Below are positions 57,673 through 64,000 of a stretch of DNA of 64,000 bases, in pieces (within the stretch, counting starts at the first letter, position 1; each line of letters starts with the position of its first letter). The DNA comes from Symbiodinium natans (taxonomy: Eukaryota; Sar; Dinophyceae; Suessiales; Symbiodiniaceae), in contig CAJNDS010002184.1 of the NCBI GenBank assembly GCA_905221605.1, forward strand, positions 148,501-212,500, read 5' to 3'. The translations under genes and the position numbers were made by a program. The notes under the pieces were generated by a model that searched no databases, had not been told where the DNA came from, and worked only from the letters and a program-made list of their open reading frames with translations.

Positions 57673-57793
57673 CCACAAAGCATTCCCAGGACAAACCCAG
57701 GCTCTGCGCCAGGAGATTGGCGACATCTCGGTTGGGCTCCGGCAGGGAGGCAAGGCGTTCCAGGCTGCATGCTTGGAGGTCCTCCCAGGGCCC
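57673..57793 (-). CDS. Exon, unknown function
   Basis: Minus-strand exon of 40 codons plus 1 nt, acceptor AG|G and GT donor formed by a TTTAGGG array. It reads WEDLQACSLERLASLPEPNR and then ANLLAQSLGLSWECF. An overlapping plus-strand frame is also open but less protein-like. Confidence 0.45.
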
Positions 57794-58022
57794 CTGAGAG
57801 GGTTTGGGGTTTAGGGTTTAGGGTTTCGGGTTTGGGGTTTTGGGGTTTTGGGTTTGGGGTTTAGGGTTTGGGGTTTAAACGGTTTAGGGTTTAGGGTTTA
57901 GGGTTTTGGGGTTTGGGGTTTTGGGGTTTAGGGGTTTGGGGTTTGGGGTTTAGGGTCTGCAGTTAAACCCTATTAACACTACATAAAACCTCTAAACCCT
58001 GTTCTAAACCCTAAACTACCCC

Positions 58023-58901
58023 CTAAGGCCCTGGCTTTTTCGTGGCTTTCCAAAGCTGGGGAGGCGACAGCTTTGAGCTCCACCCGCCGGGTTGGTCCTT
58101 GCACTGATTGCAGACACCGCAGAAGATGCAAACGGTCTCCTCAAAGGGTTTAGGGTTTAGGGTTTAGGGTTTAGGGTTTAGGGTTTAGGGTTTCCGAAAT
58201 TAGGGGTACCTTATTTGGGCCCTGATAAAAAAAAGGAATCTATCTGTTTGGGGCTCAAAAATTGAGGGTCCCTTATGTTCGTAAACACCTGTGTAGGGCG
58301 TATTGTTTAGGTTAGGCTTCTAAACTACACCCTATACCAGACCTGCGCAAGATAAACAGAAAGCTACCTCTCGGAACACTTGTGGTCACCAGTGCCGTAC
58401 AGCAAACCGCTAATCCTCCACAACACACCCCAGAAAAGTCAGCCCTAAACCTAAACCAAATAAGCCCTACTCCCTAAACCCTAAACCCGAAGCCCTATAC
58501 CCTAAACCCTAAACCCTACTAAACCCTAAACCCTACTCCCTAAACCCTAAAACCATCCTACACCGCCAGAGATAGCTGAAACAGAAGCAAACGACCCAGC
58601 GGGACAACTGCTTTTCAAGTCGTCCCCCTACTTTGGACTTTGGTGGACCCCCGGATAAAAGTGTGTTCTTTTCGGCAGAAGTAGCTACAATAGGAACCCA
58701 GAACCAACAAGAATTATTGAAGTATAGTACTCCAAAACCCAAAACCCAAAACCCAAATCCCAAAACCCTAAACCCTCAAAGTATTAAAGTAGAGAAGTCC
58801 CAAACCCAGGTCCAGGGGGCGCCCGCTCCACACCTGCATGCCAACCCACTTTCCCATGGCCGCCCGTCATCATGCAAGTCCTGAGATTCGGCTAGAGTCA
58901 T
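58023..58901 (-). CDS. Gene H: start exon and Cys-rich exons
   Basis: ATG at 58901 opens a 96-nt exon (MTLAESQDLHDDGRPWESGL...) with a GT donor at 58805. The next exon begins in phase at 58627 after AG|G and reads GDDLKSSCPAGSF. The intron between them (178 bp) is an element of family 10. Further exons are 58409-58368 (GLLYGTGDHKCSER) and 58139-58023, the latter with CIFCGVCNQC, a CxxCxxCxxC run that could bind metal. The frame across the 58368/58139 junction is unresolved, and the last exon may not be the end. Confidence 0.45.
58192..58300. mobile_element. Family 6 element
   Basis: GTTTCCGAAATTAGGGGTAC, internal GGAATCTATCTGTTTGGGG, right end TATGTTCGTAAACACC. It lies between candidate exons of gene H. 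Confidence 0.55.
58628..58742. mobile_element. Family 10 element in intron of gene H
   Basis: Shares GTAGCTACAATAGGAACCCA and TATTGAAGTATAGTACTCC with 4066-4185. It forms the acceptor-side part of the first intron of gene H. Confidence 0.6.
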
Positions 58902-59205
58902 AGCCCTAAACCCTAAACCCTAAACCCTAAACCCTAAACCCTAAACCCTAAACCCTAACCCCTGAACCTCATCTTTGGAGTCCAGCCTTTTTTGGGCGGG
59001 GGGGGGGGGGTGTTCCGTTTCGGGAGGCTTGGGATTTGGGCTTTCTTTGCGCGCCGTCCACAGAACCGGCCATTTTCTTGGAAGGGGTGAAGGTTTCTAC
59101 GCGGTACTTTACAAGGGAACCCGGAGTGAAACTTAGGATTAAGGGTTTAGGGTTTAGGGTTGAAGCTTGTATTGCAAATGCTATTCTTGCATCAGCAAGC
59201 ATATG

Positions 59206-59312
59206 GGGGTTTCGGAAATTAGGGGGTACCTTATAGGGGTCCACGTATAAGGGAATGCTACTATTTGGGGGACTATATTAGGGGTTCCCCCATATATCAT
59301 TCGCGTAATTCC
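59206..59312. mobile_element. Family 6 element
   Basis: GGTTTCGGAAATTAGGGGGT; right end less conserved (GGGGTTCCCCCATATATC). Confidence 0.52.
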
Positions 59313-59529
59313 CAAGGGGACGACAGAACCCACTGGGGGCGGAGGAGCTGCTCCAACGTGCATTGCAGATGTTACGGACTGACGGCCGGAATGCTTTCGA
59401 AGCTATTTTGGAAGATGATAGGGAGCCCTCTAAACCCTAAACCCTAAACCCTAAACCCCAAATCCTCAAAAACCCCGAACACCCTACCCCCAAAGCCCTA
59501 AAACCCGCAACTTGCTTGCGGACTGGATC

Positions 59530-60195
59530 TCATAGCAGCAGCGCTTTTTCTGCCTCGGCCCAGACCAACTTGAGTTCCAGGAGCAAAGGTTGCAACGAGT
59601 GCAGATCGTGCATTCTCCTGACGAATCCCGCAGGGATCAGAGCTTAGGGCTTACCTGGGACCCTATTTGCCTACAGTTTAGTAGTAAGTACCCCCCTAAT
59701 TATAGGGCTTAGGGCAGGGGCTTAGGGTGTAGGGTTTGGGGCTTATAGAGCTTTTGAGTTACCTGGGACTCTACGTACCGACAGTGTTCAAGGGTTATAC
59801 CTATTAAATAACGGGTACTTACCACGAATCTGTAGGTAAATCAAGTCCCAGGTAGGACTTAGGACGTACGCCTTAGGGCGTAACACCCAAACCCTTTCTC
59901 TGAATGCCAAGCCTGCACAAAGCATGAGAAAGGTCCTGTTTCAGGTATGACGTGGCTGAACTGCTTCATGACCTGTACCTCACTTGCATGCTCTTTTCTC
60001 GCTGGTACATTGAAGGCCAACCGTTTCAACCTCCTGTATCTTTAGGAGTTTAGGATTTAGCGTTTGAAGGGTTCGGGTTTAGTTTAGGGTGTAAGGACCT
60101 GGGGCTTCGGGTTTAGGGTCTTGGGGCATATTGTATTCTTTTTGAGGAGGTGGTTGCCCTCCTAAAGACCTCTGCCCTCGTTCATCGTTCATCGG
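59530..60195 (-). CDS. Gene I, 3' part: three exons, unknown function
   Basis: Exon 60033-59893 (acceptor AG|G, phase-2 GT donor) joins in phase to 59617-59530, which ends in TGA. The piece reads RLKRLAFNVPARKEHASEVQ and then LHSLQPLLLELKLVWAEAEK, a Leu/Lys/Glu-rich likely helical C-terminus. A further exon upstream, about 60195-60115, reads MNDERGQRSLGGQ. Another, 60421-60356 (EKDLLVKHLPESDLGFLEA), may belong to the same gene. The 275-bp intron 59892-59618 holds two copies of element family 5. Confidence 0.52.
59755..59870. mobile_element. Family 5 element
   Basis: TACCTGGGACTCTACGTACC and the inverted GTAGGTAAATCAAGTCCCAG. Partial relatives lie at 59650-59720, 43975-44030 and 42815-42895. 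Confidence 0.55.
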
Positions 60196-61253
60196 CTGAA
60201 TAGGTTCAAGGTTGGCCAGCAAAGAGAACCAATCATGAAAAAAAATTAGTTGCTGAGTTCATAAGCCCCAAAAAAGCCCATCTAAACTTTCAGTTCTATA
60301 CGGGATTATGGTATCCCAAAAAGTGTAACAAGAACAAAATAAAGTAGTCATGCTCAAGCTCGCGGTGCTTCAAGAAAGCCCAGGTCCGATTCTGGCAGGT
60401 GCTTTACCAGAAGATCCTTCTCTGCAGGGTTAGGGTGCGGGGTGTAGGATCCCTAAACCCCATAAATCCGAAACCCTAAGCCCTAAACCGTATGACCCTA
60501 AACCCTAAACCCTAAACCCTAAAGCCTAAACCCTAAACCCTCAACCCTAGTATAGGGAGGATGTATAGGGAGGTGATGTCAGGGTAGGTGGTGAGGGAAG
60601 TTTGCAGCCTGCCCCCCCCCCCCCCCCCCCCCATACACACTCCTCCCTTACACACACCCTCCTTGCTCAGAGGGTCCTTTTGCAGCGCTCTTGTGGAAAT
60701 AGGGTTTCGGGTTTCGGGTTTAGGGTTTAGGGTTTAGGGCAAAAACCCTATTTTTGATAGTTTCTTGGTACGTAATTCCATAATGCATAATGGTACTACA
60801 AATGGACCCCCTAGGTTCCCTATGAGAGAAACCCCACAACATCAGTCGCAACCCTTACTACTTCTTTTTTTAGGGGGGGAGGGGGGTTGAGGGCTTAGGG
60901 TTTTGATAGGCACTGAAAGACCACTCTTAGATTGCTCCATACCCTAAACCCTAAACCGCGCTGAGGATTGGGCCTCTTTGCCCCCAAACCGCAAAGGTCT
61001 TCAAAAAACAACCTTTTGAAGACACCCAAACAGCAGTAAACATTGATTTCGGATTTAGGGTTCAGGGTTTCGCAATCTTGGGCCAAACACATAAACAGCC
61101 CAAAGCCCTAGACTCCTAAACAACGATGCTCAAATGCATGGAGCCAAAACACTTGCCGAAGCACCGAAACCACCTCCGCTGTAGGTCTGGAAGCTAAATC
61201 AGTCTACACTTCAAAGCTAACTCCACACAGATTCTCGACCCCCACCGCCATAT

Positions 61254-62122
61254 TTAGGGTGCAGGGTTTGCCCCCAACTCCCTGCGCCCCCAAAACCCTG
61301 AATCCCCACCTGGCCTGCTTAGGCCGTACCCACCCTTTTCTGGATTGCCTGGACGCAGAACTTTACCCGGCATCCCAGACTTCCGTTCCTGGATGGACCA
61401 TGGCTGGTACCGTTGGAGAATGGTCGAATACGGCCCCAAGGGCTGCGCCCTGCCTCAAGCTGCCCTTTCCTGGGCGCCTGTGAAAACTCAAGGCACCTAG
61501 CATCTAAACCCTGAACGAAACCCTCCCCCCACCCCAAAAAACCCGACTCCTCCTCCATGATCTGTACAGTCTGGTTGAGGACCTTGAGGCAAAACCGCGA
61601 GGTGGCCGTCACTCCCAGCTGCTCCTTGAGGGCCAAACATGTAGGGGTTTTGGGGGGGGTTGGGGTTTAGGGTTTAACCCTAAACCCTAAACCCTAAACC
61701 CTAAACCCTTAACCCTTAACCCTTAAACCCTAAACCCTAAACCCTTCGGGTTCAGGGTTCCAGGGCTTGCCAGCTTAAGGGCCTAGGAATTTGAGGGCTT
61801 GAGGCTTGAAGGGTTTTAAAGGGTGAATCAAAATGCAACAAAGGCTTTAGGGTGTGGGTTTAGGGTTTAGGGTTTAGGGTTTAGGGTTTAGGGTTTAGGG
61901 TTTAGGGTTTAGGGTTTAGGGTTTAGGGTTTAGGGTTTAGGGTTTAGGGTTTAGGGTTTAGGGTTTAGGGTTTAGGGTTTAGGGTTTAGGGTTTTTAGGG
62001 TCTAGGGTTTAGGGTTCCAAACAAATCGGCTCCTTGATCTTCTCCAGCAACTCCTCGCCCGAGCTCTGTGTGTGCAGGCCAGACACTGTGCCGCCCTCGC
62101 CTCCCAAGCACACGAAGGACAC
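61254..62122 (-). CDS. Gene J, 3' part: four exons in phase, unknown function
   Basis: Exons 62122-62018, 61624-61548, 61477-61367 and 61281-61254 (minus) join in one frame to a TAA. The protein piece starts VSFVCLGGEGGTVSG, continues EQLGVTATSRFCLK, then GAVFDHSPTVPAMVHPG and ends GANPAP. All four acceptors are AG|G; donors are GA, GT and GT. The upstream acceptor lies inside one copy of a 26-bp direct repeat (62124-62149 and 62343-62368) that brackets a TTTAGGG/TTTTAGGG array. I do not recognise the family. The 28-nt last exon is the least certain. Confidence 0.55.
61852..61990. repeat. TTTAGGG array
   Basis: About 19 exact units within the 393-bp intron between the first two exons of gene J. 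Confidence 0.88.
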
Positions 62123-62149
62123 CTGAGCAAACTGCAGCTGAGTTTCGGG

Positions 62150-62265
62150 TTTAGGGTCTAGGGTTTAGGGTTTTAGGGTTTTAGGGTTTTAGGGTTTTAG
62201 GGTTTTAGGGTTTTAGGGTTTTAGGGTTTTAGGGTTTTAGGGTTTTAGGGTTTTAGGGTTTAGGG
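62150..62265. repeat. 8-bp TTTTAGGG array flanked by 26-bp direct repeats
   Basis: About 12 TTTTAGGG units. The sequence TGAGCAAACTGCAGCTGAGT plus 6 further bases occurs at 62124-62149 and 62343-62368. Confidence 0.85.
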
Positions 62266-62410
62266 GCTTCGGGTTTAGGGCCTAGGGTTTGGGGGTTGAG
62301 GATTTAGGGTTGAGGGATTTAGGGTTTAGGGGTGTAGGGGCTTGAGCAAACTGCAGCTGAGTTTCGGGGCTTCGGGTTTAGGGTTGTAGGGGTTTGGGGG
62401 GGTAGCTTTT

Positions 62411-62790
62411 CTACGTCCCAGGGTATCCTGGGAAGAAAATGGCATTTGCTGCAGAGACGGCGCCCGTGTTATGTCTGTATCCGCAGGGCGGCGGAGTGGG
62501 AAGGAGCATGGCACAAAGCCATGGCGGCAGTGCCCATTCTTGCACGGCACATTGCGCCGTGATGATTGCGAAAGGCGCTGCGTTGCGATACCACTTCACT
62601 TCAGTGTGCGTAGCATCGCAGGCCTGCCAGAAAAGCACCATCCGGGGGTGCCGCGTTTGGTTTGGCACTCCGTTTCCCTGCTCGGCGGCGCTTTGCGTTG
62701 CATTGCCTTGCGGTGTCTGGGAAGGCGTGGTATCCAGGCTGGTGCTGTGTTTCTCATGGGTAGATGTGGAGTTAGAAAGGCCTCCCGAAA
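62411..62790 (-). CDS. Long open exon, unknown function
   Basis: A minus-strand frame stays open for about 125 codons. It includes NSTSTHEKHSTSLDTTPSQT, then VLFWQACDATHTEVKWYRN and AIITAQCAVQEWALPPW, ending PGYPGT before TAG at about 62411. A plus-strand ORF of 125 codons overlaps, but the minus frame fits the strand bias here. The 5' end is not determined. It may be the exon upstream of gene J, with a donor just before the stop. Confidence 0.42.
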
Positions 62791-63329
62791 ACCTAAAAAC
62801 CGAACACAGACCCTAAACTCTACACCCTAAACCCTAAGCCCTATCGGGCACTGAATAAATAAGGTTTAGATTTTAGTTCACAGTTTAGGGTTTCTAGAGC
62901 TTATAAGACCCCAAACCTCTGCACCCCCTTAACCCCTAGACGGTCGCAGGGAACTTCAACCTTCAGCACCTTTGAGGCGCTGATGCCAGTTTGAAGAGGT
63001 GTAGTCTTTTGGGTTTAGGATTTTAGGTTTGGGTTTAGGGTTTAAGGTTTAGGGTTTAAGGTTTTGGGTTTTAGTGTTTAGGGTTTTGAGGTTTAGGGTT
63101 TAAGGCCTGGACATCATATACCCCATAAGATACCCCATTCACCCTCCGCCCCCTACCCCCCCCCCCCCCCCCTTCCCAAGAGAGAAACGAAGCCTAAAAA
63201 GCCACGTCATAAGCCCTATAGAGCGTTTTGTTAATCCTATGACCTCTATAAGCCTCAAAACCCTATATGCTATAAACCCTGTGCAAACCCATTGACCCTA
63301 TGAACCCTAAACCCTAAACACTAAACCCT

Positions 63330-63388
63330 ATTACTTGGGGTTGTTCAAAACCCATTGTACCTTCGGGGCAAAAGGAGCCACGAAGCCC
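63330..63388 (-). CDS. Possible short exon
   Basis: Minus-strand ATG at 63388 reads MGFVAPFAPKVQWVLNNPK to a TAA. It abuts a family 4 element (63390-63485), which suggests an exon edge. Confidence 0.28.
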
Positions 63389-63389
63389 A

Positions 63390-63485
63390 TGGTTTAAGTA
63401 CCCTAATATGGTTATAGGTAAGGTTATAAGTACAGTTATAAGTACAGTTATCATTGGCCAATAAGTACCATGAACCTCCAAGTAA
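63390..63485. mobile_element. Family 4 element
   Basis: Ends AAGTACCATGAACCTCCAAG. The left part has repeated AAGTACAGTTATAAG. Confidence 0.55.
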
Positions 63486-63943
63486 AGCCCGAAATCAAGG
63501 GGGGACAGCCTTAGGGGTCCCACGTAAGAGTCTCAGGACGAAAGCCCTAAACACTATTTCGGGGGAGGGGGGTATCGGTTTAGTCTCATAAGCCCTAAAT
63601 CAATTAAATTCTCGACCTTACAGTCCTGAACCCTTTAAACCCAAAAGCTTCGCACCACCAAGCTCTAAACAATAGTGAAACCCGGAACCCTAAAACCCAA
63701 CACCTCGAAACCCTCAACCTGAAAACCCCAACACCCACTGCTAAACCCAGACCCTCAACACCCTAAACCCCCTAAACTCTAAACCCTACAAGCCCTATAA
63801 GCCCTATAAACCATAGAAACCCTATAAACCCCAAAACCCTGAACCCTAAACCCCTGAGCCCCTAAGCCGTTAACCCTTAAGCCCTAAGCCCTAAACCCCA
63901 AGCCCTAAGCCCTAAACCCGAAACCCTAGCAGCCGACCTGGAG

Positions 63944-64000
63944 AGGCCGCTCAACAGGCGAGGAGTCCGCCATGGGCTCCGACATTCGTAAGACTGGCTG
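63944..64000 (-). CDS. Possible exon cut by window end
   Basis: The minus strand from the window edge reads QPVLRMSEPMADSSPVERPL up to CAG|GTCGG, a possible donor. Too short for more. Confidence 0.28.

Noticed and set aside
1-64000. Chromosome end or subtelomere
   Set aside because: TTTAGGG arrays are short, in both orientations and spread evenly between exons and inside introns; none forms a terminal array.

Overview
The window looks like nuclear DNA of a dinoflagellate. The evidence is a plant-type TTTAGGG/CCCTAAA telomere-like repeat scattered through almost every kilobase, introns with GA-AG, GC-AG and GT-AG ends that mostly rejoin at AG|G, exons of 28-110 nt, and near-complete bias of gene-like sequence to the minus strand. 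No bacterial operon, tRNA, rRNA or CRISPR array was recognised. The species cannot be fixed; a suessialean (Symbiodiniaceae or Polarella type) is a guess.

The best-supported part is 27.5-41.3 kb, where three complete minus-strand sulfotransferase-like genes stand in a row. From upstream to downstream they are gene C (41307-35731, 9 exons, 397 codons), gene B (33303-30835, 7 exons, 421 codons) and gene A (30027-27540, 5 exons, 448 codons). All three models keep one open frame across all splice junctions, begin with a signal peptide or signal-anchor exon and carry a P-loop for the sulfate donor PAPS (HVGPHKTG in A and B, GFPKCGTS in C). A and B are paralogues; C is only distantly related. A role in sulfating polysaccharide or glycoprotein in the secretory pathway is inferred.

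Most other gene content is visible only as short isolated exons on the minus strand (about 3.4-12.5, 20.5-25.1 and 41.4-64 kb). Several neighbouring exons join in phase. I annotate them as exons or partial genes and assign no function, apart from one UBA-like motif and one Cys-rich motif.

The introns are the striking part. At least ten families of about 90-150 bp elements with terminal inverted repeats occur here, and in the sulfotransferase genes several coincide with whole introns and are flanked by short target duplications. This matches the transposable introns (introners) known from dinoflagellates. Many are invaded or replaced by TTTAGGG arrays. Some arrays are flanked by 14-26 bp direct repeats, and the repeat unit itself supplies GT, TAG and the following G, so an array in sense orientation can act as a GT-AG intron.

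Region by region: 0-13 kb has exon fragments among arrays. 13.1-20.5 kb is repeat-rich (poly-G minisatellite, TTTC tract, ~75-bp satellite, dispersed repeats of a few hundred bp) with no convincing gene except a weak plus-strand ORF. 20.5-25.1 kb has exon fragments and a CCCCAAA-type array. 25.1-27.5 kb is arrays. 27.5-41.3 kb is the sulfotransferase cluster, with a 3-kb AT-rich insert in one intron. 41.4-64 kb has many minus-strand exons among elements, arrays and GT-rich microsatellites.
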